Positions 54,446 through 63,343 of a stretch of 64,000 nt of DNA are shown here, piece by piece. A model generated the notes under the pieces. It made no database searches. It worked only from the letters and a program-made list of their open reading frames with translations, and had not been told where the DNA came from. The stretch lies in contig NZ_CP123388.1 in NCBI RefSeq assembly GCF_040409955.1, positions 62,001 to 126,000 of the forward strand, written 5' to 3'. Position numbers and translations under genes: made by a program. Position 1 is the stretch's first letter. Each line of letters opens with the position of its first letter. This stretch comes from Salipiger sp. H15. GTDB lineage: Bacteria > Pseudomonadota > Alphaproteobacteria > Rhodobacterales > Rhodobacteraceae.

Positions 54446-54698
54446 GCCATTTCAGACGGCAAAAAGGTACCGGTCACCGAAATCGGTGTTGCAGTGGTTC
54501 GATTTTGGGGGTACCAAGTAAGTGCTTAAGTTACAGGGACCCTCTGATTAGCTCACCGCTGTCGGGGGGTTTCTTTTTGCGTTCTCGTCTGCCTCCTTTA
54601 CTGCTCGCGGTTTCTTTTCTTGTCCAAGGCGTTGGCCGTGGCCAACGCAATGAATTCAATGACTTAGACTGTCTCCCGGCGCGTTCGCCGGTCAGAGC
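54446..54698 (+). ncRNA. repB-repC inc region with likely antisense RNA
   Basis: In repABC plasmids this gap encodes a small counter-transcribed RNA on the strand opposite the rep genes, which limits RepC synthesis and sets incompatibility. Here the + strand contains TTACAGGGACCCTCTGATTA-like sequence and then GTCGGGGGGTTTCTTTTT at about 54561-54578, a possible RNA end. Exact RNA ends cannot be placed by eye. The region also holds the third parS-like site and is more A/T-rich than the flanking genes. Confidence 0.5.
54629..54648. other. parS: parS-like centromere palindrome 3
   Basis: GTTGGCCGTGGCCAAC (54631-54646) is the same core as the two copies downstream of repC with one central base changed; flanking GC/GC extends it to 20 bp. 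It is in the repB-repC gap. Confidence 0.75.
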
Positions 54699-55661
54699 TC
54701 AGTCGCGTTCCTTGATCCAGTCCCCGTAAAGCGCCTCGAGCCGGTCGCCGATGAACTGGATGAATTCCTCGTCGCGCTTGCCGCGGACCTCGATCACCAT
54801 CTTGCCGCCCTTGGCGCTGAAGCTGACCGGGGCGTTCGGCACCTGCCGGGGCGGGACGGAGGCGGGTTTGGCCCTGGCATCCGCGACCGACTTGCGCTCG
54901 AGCTTCTGCAGCGCCTCGATCAGCGCGTAGACCCGCGCCTGCGCGTCCTCGGCCCCCTCTGGGATGAGATCGAGGATGCCGTCCTCGGAGGGCGCGATCT
55001 CGAGTTTCACCAGCCGGCGCAGCTCGGACCAGGGCCGGCGGCCCACGTCATGCGCGGCGCCGATCCGGCGGATCACCGGGGCAGGGATGTCGCGCACCAC
55101 CGACAAGAGCCGGCTGAGCGTGCCCTTGTCGACCGCGAGCGCCTCGCAGATCTCCTGGCGCGAGAACTCCGCGGTCTCGAGCTCGGTCGCGAAGACCGCC
55201 TGCTCGATGAAGCTGCGTTCAAGCCGGGCCGAGTTCTCGAGCGCCTGCGACAGCAGGGATTCGCGCAGGTCCATCTCCTTGATGAACGCGCGGACCTTGA
55301 TGCCGAGGACGCGGCAGGCGGCGATGCGGCGGCGGCCGTAGACCACCTCGTAGCGCGGACCCGCGCCGCGCCGGTAGCGCAGGAGCACTGGAAGCTGCTG
55401 GCCGGAATTGCGGATGGAGTCGACCAGCGGCTCGAGGCCGACGGTGACGTCGAAGCGGTCGGACAGATCGGAGTCGGCGATCTCGGCCACGTCGACGTCC
55501 TGCGCGGCCTGCGATGCGACCTGCGACAGGACCTCGGACATGTTCCGCAGCGATTTCGGGGCCCCGTCCGTCGCGGTGTTGCCCGCGGGCGCCGCCGGGG
55601 GAGGAGCCTCGGCCTTCTTGTTCATGTTCGCCAGACTCTGGGCCAGCAGATCACGCTTCAT
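54699..55661 (-). CDS. repB: RepB, ParB-type partition protein
   Basis: 320 residues. The ParB nuclease-like domain has GLEPLVDSIRNSGQQLPVLLR and YEVVYGRRRIAACR (about residues 75-120). A KorB-like helix-turn-helix follows (FSRQEICEALAVDKGTLSRLLSV, about 165-190). The C-terminal part is typical of repABC RepB (IEVRGKRDEEFIQFIGDRLEALY). It binds parS sites and links them to RepA. The start lies inside the end of repA (11-base overlap). Confidence 0.94.
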   Translation of the reverse strand: MKRDLLAQSLANMNKKAEAPPPAAPAGNTATDGAPKSLRNMSEVLSQVASQAAQDVDVAEIADSDLSDRFDVTVGLEPLVDSIRNSGQQLPVLLRYRRGAGPRYEVVYGRRRIAACRVLGIKVRAFIKEMDLRESLLSQALENSARLERSFIEQAVFATELETAEFSRQEICEALAVDKGTLSRLLSVVRDIPAPVIRRIGAAHDVGRRPWSELRRLVKLEIAPSEDGILDLIPEGAEDAQARVYALIEALQKLERKSVADARAKPASVPPRQVPNAPVSFSAKGGKMVIEVRGKRDEEFIQFIGDRLEALYGDWIKERD

Positions 55662-56853
55662 CGTTGCCTCCTCGTCCCCATGCCGACTGGATCAGCTTCT
55701 CGATGTCGTCCGAAACGCCGTTGATCGCCTCGATCGCCCGCTCGTAGGTCCGGCGGTTCTTGATCGACGCGAGATCGACCTCGTAGACGGTCTTCTGCGC
55801 GAGGCCCGCCTCGCTGACCGCCGAGGACTTGACGAAGGCCGTCGGGATCACGCTGTCCCCGAGCAGCTGCCGCATCCAGTCCGCAAGGTCGGTCTGGGTG
55901 CTGACCTGCGTGTCGAAGCGGGTCAGCAGGTAGGCGAAGTTGTCATAGGCGCCGATGCCGCCGTTCGAGTGCAGCACTTCGAGGACACCCGAGGCCATGG
56001 TCAGGAACTGGCTCGCCGAGGCGAGGTCGACCCGCTCGGGGATGATGGTCATCAGCAGCGAGGTGGAGGCGCAGACCGCGGACATGGTCAGGTAGCCAAG
56101 CTGCGGCGGGCAGTCGATCATGACGATGTCGTAATCGTCCTCTACCTGGCGCAGGGCATCGCGGATGCGGTTGAAGAAGACGGGCTGTTCGCCGCGGCTC
56201 AGCGCTGTCGGCGTCTCGGTCTCGAATTCCGACAGCATGATGCCGCCGGGGACGAGGTCGAGGTTGGGGAAATAGGTCTTCTTCAGGACCTCGGTGATCG
56301 GCACCCGGTAGGTGTCGCCGTCGTTGTAGCGGATCGCGTCGTAGAGCGTGCCACCGTGCCGGAAGTCGATTTCCGGCTGGTAGCCAAAGAAGGTGGTGAG
56401 CGAGGCCTGCGGATCGGCGTCGATCACCAGCACGCGGTAGCCGCGCAGGGCGAGGCGGTGGGCGATGGTGACCGTCGAGGTGGTCTTCGACGAGCCGCCC
56501 TTGAAGTTCACCGTGCTCCAGATCTGCAGCTTGTCGCCTTCCTTCCGGCCGGGAAGGAAGTGGTTGGGGTCCTTGGCGTTCTGCGCAAGGATGTGGCGGA
56601 TCTCGAGGATGTCCTCGGCGGTGTAGAACCGCTTGCCGCCGACGCCCTGTTGAACGTCCGGGATCTTGCCGTCAAAATGCGATTTGCGGAGGTAGCCGTC
56701 GCTCACCCGGAGCAGCTGCGCGACCTCGGCAGTGGAGAAGGTCCTCAGCTCCTTGGTCTCCCTGGGAGCGAGGAAAAGCTTCGACATCTGATCGAGGGCT
56801 TCGCTCAGACGCTCCGCGTCAACGCGGAGTTTGTCATGCAAGATTGCATTCAT
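55651..56853 (-). CDS. repA: RepA, ParA-type partition ATPase
   Basis: 400 residues, the normal size for repABC RepA. The N-terminal part has a helix-turn-helix (FSTAEVAQLLRVSDGYLRK). The deviant Walker A motif KGGSSKTTS lies near residue 126, Walker A' is in LVIDADPQASL and Walker B in IVMIDCPPQLG. It segregates the replicon with RepB and represses the operon. The ATG at 56853 was chosen; in-frame GTG at 56859 and an upstream ATG are alternatives. Confidence 0.95.
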   Translation of the reverse strand: MNAILHDKLRVDAERLSEALDQMSKLFLAPRETKELRTFSTAEVAQLLRVSDGYLRKSHFDGKIPDVQQGVGGKRFYTAEDILEIRHILAQNAKDPNHFLPGRKEGDKLQIWSTVNFKGGSSKTTSTVTIAHRLALRGYRVLVIDADPQASLTTFFGYQPEIDFRHGGTLYDAIRYNDGDTYRVPITEVLKKTYFPNLDLVPGGIMLSEFETETPTALSRGEQPVFFNRIRDALRQVEDDYDIVMIDCPPQLGYLTMSAVCASTSLLMTIIPERVDLASASQFLTMASGVLEVLHSNGGIGAYDNFAYLLTRFDTQVSTQTDLADWMRQLLGDSVIPTAFVKSSAVSEAGLAQKTVYEVDLASIKNRRTYERAIEAINGVSDDIEKLIQSAWGRGGNDEA

Positions 56854-57614
56854 GTTCACTGCTCGCTCTCTTGGTTGCTCTCTTCCGTTACAGCGAGGTT
56901 CGGGAGGTGATCCCGGCTCGGAAACGGTGTGCGGCACCTTGACGACGTTTTGTCGTTACAAGGTATGACCATGAGCCAATGAGATCTCAAGAAGAAAAAG
57001 GACTTAGTTGGAATCTCGGGATTGCGTGCAACGGTGTCTCATGCGGTGTCGGCAAGCGACCCCACGGCAACGTGATTTCCGCAATACATTGTTTTTCAAT
57101 GAAAAAGATATCCACAGGCATACCGCCTAATTGACCCAAGGGCAAACCCACTTCCGGAAAAGGGCCAATTCCGGGAAGTCTCGGTGGTAACGCGATTTTC
57201 CGCAATCCGCTGCGCTCCGTCGGTCTACCGGCTCGGCGGAAGACTCCGAGTCGTGTCGCGATTGACGCGTCGGGCCGGGGGTGAAGGGAACGATTCCCGT
57301 TTCCGAACGGGATAGGGCAGGGGGGCGCTGACCTTGCCGACATGTGCCCGCGCGCCCGCAGCAGGGCGGTTTTCCCTGCAGCCGCAGCTTGAACCCGGGC
57401 CGGCCAGGGGACCGCCCAGCCGGTAACGGGAAGAACCGCATCATTTCGGGCGCGTGCGAAAGCGGAACGCCGGGGCCTCGCCGCCGCGGCGGCAAAGCTG
57501 CGACCTAACGCTGTGTTCCGGCTCTTTTCCCGCTTGGGTAGACTGGTCTTCGCCCGTGCTCCAACCGCGAGACCCCAGAGATTTGCCCGACCTCCCATGC
57601 CCAAGGAATTCCCG
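56854..57614. promoter_or_regulatory. repABC upstream control region
   Basis: 761 bases between repA and the next rightward gene. An ACGAC-GTCGT repeat at 56942-56956 could be a RepA operator. ATATCCACA at 57108-57116 matches eight of nine bases of the DnaA box, next to the A/T-rich patch 57079-57113. The rest, 57130-57590, is GC-rich and nothing was recognised. The repA promoter must lie in the first 150 bases. Confidence 0.5.
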
Positions 57615-58256
57615 ATGACGTCTTCGCTGCACGTGCCCGGCGCAAGCCTCAGCGCTGCCGACCTGGTGGCCCTGCGCGAGACCGCGCAGGCCCATGCCGG
57701 GTCCTGGCGCGCGCGGGACTGGCCCGGCGCCGTGCTTGTGGCCGACTTCCGCCCCTCCATGCTGCGCGGCCAGCTGCGGGCTTTCCGGTCGGTGGCCGCC
57801 GCCGAGGCGCTTGCGCTGATCGGCTGGCGCGTGGCGCTCGACGGTGGCTGGGTGGCGCTGCTGGCGCTCGGCGCCAGCGCGCCGGTGGTCGTGTCGCGGG
57901 GCGCGGGCGAGGCGGGGATGCAGGATGTCATCGCCGGCCTCGTCCGGGCGCACGAGATGGCCGAGGCCATGGCGCTTGCCGGGCGTTTCGACGACCCGCC
58001 GCTGGTGCCGGGCCTGCAGGCGATCGAGGATCTGGCGCCGCCGGGCTCGGCGCTGGTGATCGCCTCGGGATTCGAGATGCCCGGGATCGGGCTTGCGGCG
58101 CGGGTCGAGGCGCTGGCCGGCGCGCATCACCTGCGGCTGCTGCACGTGACCGACGGCGAGACGCTGGACGTCGCGCCCGGCACCGGGCTCGTCGCGCTCG
58201 ATGCCAACCTTCCGCCCGAGCAGGCCGCGGCCTATCTCGGCCGCGCGCTGCGCTGA
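57615..58256 (+). CDS. DUF58/vWA-like protein, apparently truncated
   Basis: 213 residues from the ATG at 57615, which has AAGGA seven bases upstream (an ATG at 57597 is also in frame). [13 protein letters not shown] followed by a helix ([26 protein letters not shown]) resembles the DUF58 core, where MIDAS has D-x-S-x-S; here it is D-x-R-x-S. The basic R-x-Y-x-x-GD-x-R-x-IDW block that precedes it in DUF58 and MxaS proteins is missing. It may be a remnant of an MxaS-like gene or a divergent short form. Gfa follows 142 bases later. Confidence 0.6.
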   Translation: MTSSLHVPGASLSAADLVALRETAQAHAGSWRARDWPGAVLVADFRPSMLRGQLRAFRSVAAAEALALIGWRVALDGGWVALLALGASAPVVVSRGAGEAGMQDVIAGLVRAHEMAEAMALAGRFDDPPLVPGLQAIEDLAPPGSALVIASGFEMPGIGLAARVEALAGAHHLRLLHVTDGETLDVAPGTGLVALDANLPPEQAAAYLGRALR

Positions 58257-58398
58257 CGCCTCGCGGACAGGGGCGGGATCACCGGCAAGGAGATGCCGAG
58301 CCGATACGAATGGTTGCATTGCCAGAGCCCCGGAGAGGCCGCACCCTTGCGCGAGGGTGCCGCAGGGAGGCGGTGCTGCATGGGAGGAGCAAGAGGCA

Positions 58399-59025
58399 AT
58401 GGGAATTCTCGACAAGCTGTTCGGCGGGGATGAAGGCCCGTCCGCGGCGCAATACAGCCATGTGAAAATTCATCCGCAGGTCGACAACGGAATCACCCCG
58501 GCGCGTCCCGGGTTCGCCGGCGGCACGCTCAAGTGCAAATGCGCCACCAATCCCGTGGTGGTGAAGATCGGGGCACAGACCGCGCACAACCACGTCTGCG
58601 GCTGCACCAAGTGCTGGAAACCCGACGGCGCGGTGTTCAGCCAGATCGCCGTGGTCGCGCGCGATCAGGTCCAGGTGACCGAGAATGCGGACAAGCTCGA
58701 GGTGGTCGACGCCTCGGCGGCGATCCAGCGCCACGCCTGCAAGGGCTGCGGCGTGCACATGTATGGCCGGATCGAGAACACGGGCCATCCGTTCCACGGG
58801 CTCGATTTCGTCCATACCGAACTGTCGTCCGAGACCGGCTGGTCGCCGGCGGAATTCGCCGCCTTCGTCTCGTCGATCATCGAGTCGGGTGTCGATCCGT
58901 CCCGCATGGAGGGCATCCGCGGGCGCCTGCGCGAGCTCGGGCTCGAACCCTATGACTGCCTGTCGCCGCCGCTGATGGACGCCATCGCCACCCATGTCGC
59001 CAAGCAGAAGGGTGTCCTCAAGTAA
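58399..59025 (+). CDS. gfa: S-(hydroxymethyl)glutathione synthase (Gfa)
   Basis: 208 residues of the glutathione-dependent formaldehyde-activating family. Zinc cysteines are in LKCKCATNP (about residue 50), CGCTKCW (about 71-75) and [10 protein letters not shown] (about 116). The enzyme speeds up the joining of formaldehyde and glutathione, giving the substrate of FrmA. A short N-terminal extension ([13 protein letters not shown]) is slightly longer than in relatives I recall. A GGAGGAG-type ribosome site is present upstream. The downstream regulator genes are probably its controllers. Confidence 0.93.
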   Translation: MGILDKLFGGDEGPSAAQYSHVKIHPQVDNGITPARPGFAGGTLKCKCATNPVVVKIGAQTAHNHVCGCTKCWKPDGAVFSQIAVVARDQVQVTENADKLEVVDASAAIQRHACKGCGVHMYGRIENTGHPFHGLDFVHTELSSETGWSPAEFAAFVSSIIESGVDPSRMEGIRGRLRELGLEPYDCLSPPLMDAIATHVAKQKGVLK

Positions 59026-59148
59026 CAGGAGGGCAGGGCGCGCCCCGGCTCCTGCCGGCAAAGGGGCGCGCCTTTCCTGACCTTGGGGAACAACACCGTT
59101 GCGCGAGTGAAATTTCATGCGCTAACCTCTCCGTGGGAGGAGAGTTCA

Positions 59149-59874
59149 ATGAAAGACATGCAAGATGCGGCGGCATCGGGCACGATCGGGCCTGTCCTGA
59201 TCGTCGATGACCATCCGCTCTACAGCGATGCGCTGGACGCCGCGCTGCGTCTGGCCTTTCCGTCATGCGAGCCGGCCAAGGCGCAGACGCTCCGCGCCGC
59301 GCTCGACCTGCTCGAGGGCGGGTTCCGGCCCGACCTCGTGATGTTCGACCTGAAGCTGCCGGATGTCTGTGGCATCTCCGGATTCCAGCGCCTGCGCGAG
59401 GCGCTGCCCGAGGTGCCGGTGCTGGTGATCTCGTCGCTGACCTCGGTGCAGGTGGTGCAGGCGCTGATGCAGGAGGGGGCCGCCGGGTTCCTGCCAAAGG
59501 ACGCCCCGGCACCGCTGCTGCGCGAGGCGCTGGCCGAGATCGCCGCAGGCCGCCGTTACGTCCATGCCGCCTATCTTGGCGAGTCGGTGAGAGAGGCCGA
59601 GGAGCCGCCCTTCGAGGCGATGCATCCGAAGCTGGCCGAGCTGACGCCGCAGCAGAAGCGCATCATGAAGCTGATCTGCGCCGGCAAGCCCAACAAGCAG
59701 ATCGCCTACGAACTGGACCTGGCCGAGGCCACCGTGAAGGCGCATATCACCGCGCTCCTGCGGCGGCTCGGTGTGCAGAACCGGACGCAGGCGGCGGTGC
59801 TGGTGGAAAGCTCGCAGCCCGCGACGACGATCGGGGCAGCGGATGCCGATGCGCAGGCCTTCCTGAGCCGCTGA
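59149..59874 (+). CDS. LuxR/NarL-family response regulator (FlhR-like)
   Basis: 241 residues. The receiver has VLIVDDHPLYSDALD, phospho-acceptor Asp in MFDLKLPDVCG (about residue 67) and FLPKDAP. The C-terminal LuxR helix-turn-helix is LTPQQKRIMKLICAGKPNKQ followed by IAYELDLAEATVKAHI. An unusual linker separates the domains. It starts the operon with the FIST and hybrid-kinase genes and follows gfa. FlhR of Paracoccus denitrificans and RfdR of Rhodobacter sphaeroides, which control formaldehyde oxidation, have this architecture and context. Confidence 0.88.
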   Translation: MKDMQDAAASGTIGPVLIVDDHPLYSDALDAALRLAFPSCEPAKAQTLRAALDLLEGGFRPDLVMFDLKLPDVCGISGFQRLREALPEVPVLVISSLTSVQVVQALMQEGAAGFLPKDAPAPLLREALAEIAAGRRYVHAAYLGESVREAEEPPFEAMHPKLAELTPQQKRIMKLICAGKPNKQIAYELDLAEATVKAHITALLRRLGVQNRTQAAVLVESSQPATTIGAADADAQAFLSR

Positions 59875-59879
59875 CCCGA

Positions 59880-61037
59880 ATGGCGCCAGACGGCCAGATG
59901 CCCCGTTTTGTCCGGATCTCGGTCTCGCACGAGACCGCGGCCGCCACCGCCGTGACCGAGGCGCTGGCGGCGCTCGATCTTTCCGATGCCTGCTTCATCC
60001 TTGCCTTCATGCCCGAGGGCCTCGTGCTCGACGCGGTGGCCGAGGCTTTGGAGGCGGGGGCGGAGGGGGTGCCGGTCTTCGGCTGCACCACGGCGGGGAC
60101 GATCACCACCCAGGGCTACGAGACCGGGGCGCTGCTGCTGCTGGCCTTCCCGCGCGAGCATTTCCGCTGCGCCTCGATGCTGATCTCGCCGCTGAAGCCG
60201 CTCCTGATGAAATCCATCGCCTCGGACGTGCGCAACCACGCCGCGCGCTTCCGGCGCACCGCGGGCTGGAACCGGCTGGCGCTGATCCTCGCCGACGGGC
60301 TGTCGAAGCAGGAGGAGATGCTGGTCGCCACGCTCGAGGCGGCGCTTGGCGAGGTGCCGGTCTTCGGCGGCTCTGCGGGCGACAACCTCGCCTTCGAGGA
60401 GACCTTCGTCCTTCACGACGGGCGCTTCCACACCAACGCCGCGCTGCTGCTGCTGGTCGAGACCGACCTCGAGTTCCGCGGCCTCGGCTTCGACCACTTC
60501 CTGCCCACCGACCAGCAGATGGTGGTGACCCACGCGCTGCCCGAGGAGCGGCTGGTCTTCGAGATCAACGGCGCCCCGGCGGCGCTCGAATACGCGCGCA
60601 TCGTCGGCTGCCCGGTCGAGCGGCTCTCGCCGGAGGTCTTTGCCGAGAACCCGATGCTGGTGCGGCAGAACATGAACTACCACGTGCGGGCGGTGCACGG
60701 CGCGCCCAGCACCCACGCGCTGTCCTTCCTCGGGGCGATCGACGACGGGCTGATCCTGACGCTGGGCCGGGGCAAGGAGATCCTCGAGACGCTCGAGCAC
60801 GAGCTCGACGTGACCGGCTCGCGCGACACGGCGCCGGATTTCGTGCTCGGCTTCGACTGCGTGCTGCGCAAGCTGGAGATCGAGCAGAAGCAGCTCGCCC
60901 CCGAGGTGAGCGAGATCTTCCGCCGCCGCAGGGTGGTCGGGTTCAACACCTACGGCGAGCAGCATTGCGGCGTGCACGTCAACCAGACCTTCGTCGGCGT
61001 CGCCTTCTTCGAGCCCGGGAGGCGCGACTTCGCATGA
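59880..61037 (+). CDS. FIST-domain sensory protein
   Basis: 385 residues with a FIST N domain (VPVFGCTTAGTITTQGYETGAL, then VPVFGGSAGDN) and a FIST C domain (GAPSTHALSFLGAIDDGLILTLG, then FDCVLRKLE and VVGFNTYGEQHCGVHVNQT). FIST proteins are predicted small-ligand sensors working with signalling enzymes. An ATG at 59898 is a later alternative start. It lies between the LuxR regulator (5-base gap) and the hybrid kinase (4-base overlap), which suggests that it feeds ligand information to the kinase. Confidence 0.88.
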   Translation: MAPDGQMPRFVRISVSHETAAATAVTEALAALDLSDACFILAFMPEGLVLDAVAEALEAGAEGVPVFGCTTAGTITTQGYETGALLLLAFPREHFRCASMLISPLKPLLMKSIASDVRNHAARFRRTAGWNRLALILADGLSKQEEMLVATLEAALGEVPVFGGSAGDNLAFEETFVLHDGRFHTNAALLLLVETDLEFRGLGFDHFLPTDQQMVVTHALPEERLVFEINGAPAALEYARIVGCPVERLSPEVFAENPMLVRQNMNYHVRAVHGAPSTHALSFLGAIDDGLILTLGRGKEILETLEHELDVTGSRDTAPDFVLGFDCVLRKLEIEQKQLAPEVSEIFRRRRVVGFNTYGEQHCGVHVNQTFVGVAFFEPGRRDFA

Positions 61038-63259
61038 TCGACCCCGACGAGCCGCTGGAGGTTCAGGTCGCCCGGCAGGCCAAGATCATCGACGCGCTGG
61101 TGCGCCGGGCGAACCGGCAGCACGAGGTCGGCGGCACCGCCTACGGCGCCTTCCAGTCAGCCATCGCGCTGCAGGCGCAGGTCTGGGCCAAGACCCGCGA
61201 CCTCGAACGCACCACCGACGCGCTGCGCCACGCCCGCGACGACAGCGAACGGATGCGCAAGAACCTCGCCGACGCGCTGGCGGCGCTCGACGGTGGGGTG
61301 GCGCTGTTCACCGGCGGGCGGCTCGAGGTCTGCAACGACATCTTCCAGCGCCTGCTGCCCGACATCTCGGACCGGCTGCGCCCGGGGCTCGAGATCGGCG
61401 CCTGCCTCGGCGCCATGGCGGAAAGCGATCACCTCGTGACGGTCGAGGGCAGCTTCGACGCGGCGCTGGCGCAGGCGCGGCGGGGCATGGCGGGGGCCTC
61501 GGTCGTGTCGCTGGTGATCGAGCTGACCGGCGACCGGTGGTACCAGATCAACCTCCAGCGCACGAGCGACGAGAACCTCGTGCTGCTGCTCACCGAGATG
61601 ACCGCCATCGTGCGGCGCAACCGGTCCGAGAAGGAAAGCCTGATCGACCGGCAGGCCGACTATCTGCAGGCGGTGTTCGAGAACATGACCTCGGGGGTCT
61701 GCACCTTCTCGCCGGCGGGCGAGGTGATGATGTACAACCAGCAGTTCCGCCAGTTGTTGGGGCTGCCCTACACGATCCTGCAGAAGGGGGTCGAGCTGGC
61801 GCGGATGCTGGATTTCGTCGCGCAGCACGGTCTCATCGCCGAGGCGGCCGAGCATGACATCGGCCACTGGCTTGACCGGCTCGAGCGGCAGGGGCGGCTG
61901 CGGCGGCGGCTGCGCCACGCCTCGGGGCGGATGCTGGACCTGCATGCGCACCGGCTGCCCGACGGCGGGGTGCTGCTCGAGCTGAAGGACGTGACGCTGG
62001 AAACCCGCGCCACGGTGATGCTGGAGAACCGGGTGATCGAGCGCACCGCCGAACTGACCCGCGCCAACGCGCAGCTGCGGCTGCAGTTCGAGGAAAAGGC
62101 CCGCGTCGAGGAAGAGCTGCGCATTGCCAAGGAACGTGCCGAGGCGGCGGTCTCGTCCAAGACCCGCTTCCTTGCCGCCGCGAGCCATGACCTGCTGCAG
62201 CCGATCAACGCCGCCAAGCTGCTCATCGCCACGCTGCTCGAGGCGGCGGCGGACACGCGCTTCGCGCCGACGGTGGAGCGGCTCGAGGGCTCGTTCACCT
62301 CGATCGAACAGCTGCTGCACTCGCTGCTCGACATCTCGCGGCTCGAAAGCGCCGACAGCGCGCTCACCCCGTCCGAGCTCTGCCTCGGCACGCTGATGCG
62401 CAGCGTCTGGGAGGACCAGATGCCGCTGGCGCAGCGCAAGGGGGTGCAGCTCGACGTCGTGCCGAGCATGGTCTACGTGCGCTCCGACCCGGTCTACCTG
62501 CTGCGCTCGATCCAGAACCTCGTGGTGAACGCGCTGCAGTACACGCCGCAGGGCGGGCGGGTGCTGGTCGGCTGCCGTCGCCGCGGCGGGCGGGTCGAGC
62601 TGCAGGTCTGGGACACCGGGATCGGCATCAGCCGCAAGGACCAGAAGCGCATCTTCGAGGAATTCGCGCGGGCCGACAACGTGCCGCTCGGCTCGGGCGT
62701 GGGGCTCGGCCTGTCGATCGTCGACCGCACCTGCCGCCAGCTCGGCCACCAGGTGCGCGTGCGCTCGAAGCCCGGTGTCGGCTCGGTCTTCAGCATCGAG
62801 ATGGAGGCCGTCGCCGGTCGCCGCGCCGAGCCGGTGGAAGGCTGCGAGCGCGCCCCCGCCGTCTCCTACGAGATGGACCACATCGTGCTGCTGGTCGAGA
62901 ACGACAGCGACGTGCTCTACGCCTTTTCCCAGAAGCTCGAGCAATGGGGGGCCAGCGTGCTGGCGGCGCGCTCGATCGGCGAGGCGCTGGGGCACGTGCG
63001 CGACATGGGCATGCCGCCCGACATCATCCTTGCCGACTACCAGCTCGACGGCGACGAGACCGGCGACGTGGCGATCGCCGAGGTCCGCCGCGCCTGCGGC
63101 GCGCAGGTTCCGGCGATCATGATCACCGCCCATCGCGGCAACGGGCTGATGAAGAAGGGCGCGTCGCAGGGCTTCTCGGTGCTGACCAAGCCGGTGCAGC
63201 TGGCGCGGCTGCGCTCGCTCATCGAGTGGAAGGTGCGCTGGCAGTCGCCGGAGGCGTAG
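61034..63259 (+). CDS. PAS-containing hybrid histidine kinase (FlhS-like)
   Basis: 741 residues without membrane helices, so cytoplasmic. Two PAS-like regions lie at about 90-190 and 215-330 (DALAALDGGVALFTGGRLEVCN; VFENMTSGVCTFSPAGEVMMYN). A coiled coil follows. The phospho-acceptor His is in AAASHDLLQPINAAKLL (near 380), and the ATPase domain has VNALQYT, DTGIGIS and SGVGLGLSIV. A C-terminal receiver (about 620-735) has Asp in ILADYQLDGD and LTKPVQ. This matches FlhS-type kinases. The ligand may be sensed through the FIST partner or the PAS domains. Confidence 0.9.
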   Translation: MIDPDEPLEVQVARQAKIIDALVRRANRQHEVGGTAYGAFQSAIALQAQVWAKTRDLERTTDALRHARDDSERMRKNLADALAALDGGVALFTGGRLEVCNDIFQRLLPDISDRLRPGLEIGACLGAMAESDHLVTVEGSFDAALAQARRGMAGASVVSLVIELTGDRWYQINLQRTSDENLVLLLTEMTAIVRRNRSEKESLIDRQADYLQAVFENMTSGVCTFSPAGEVMMYNQQFRQLLGLPYTILQKGVELARMLDFVAQHGLIAEAAEHDIGHWLDRLERQGRLRRRLRHASGRMLDLHAHRLPDGGVLLELKDVTLETRATVMLENRVIERTAELTRANAQLRLQFEEKARVEEELRIAKERAEAAVSSKTRFLAAASHDLLQPINAAKLLIATLLEAAADTRFAPTVERLEGSFTSIEQLLHSLLDISRLESADSALTPSELCLGTLMRSVWEDQMPLAQRKGVQLDVVPSMVYVRSDPVYLLRSIQNLVVNALQYTPQGGRVLVGCRRRGGRVELQVWDTGIGISRKDQKRIFEEFARADNVPLGSGVGLGLSIVDRTCRQLGHQVRVRSKPGVGSVFSIEMEAVAGRRAEPVEGCERAPAVSYEMDHIVLLVENDSDVLYAFSQKLEQWGASVLAARSIGEALGHVRDMGMPPDIILADYQLDGDETGDVAIAEVRRACGAQVPAIMITAHRGNGLMKKGASQGFSVLTKPVQLARLRSLIEWKVRWQSPEA

Positions 63260-63343
63260 GCGGCACCGACAAAAGTCGGCAATGACAGGCGGGGCAGGCG
63301 GGATAGGCTGGCCCGAGGGAGAATTCGAGGGAGGAGTCGACCC

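Noticed and set aside
57441..58415. A long leftward frame opposite the DUF58-like gene
   Set aside because: Composition is typical of GC-rich antisense. The + strand frame has a ribosome site and a recognisable core motif.
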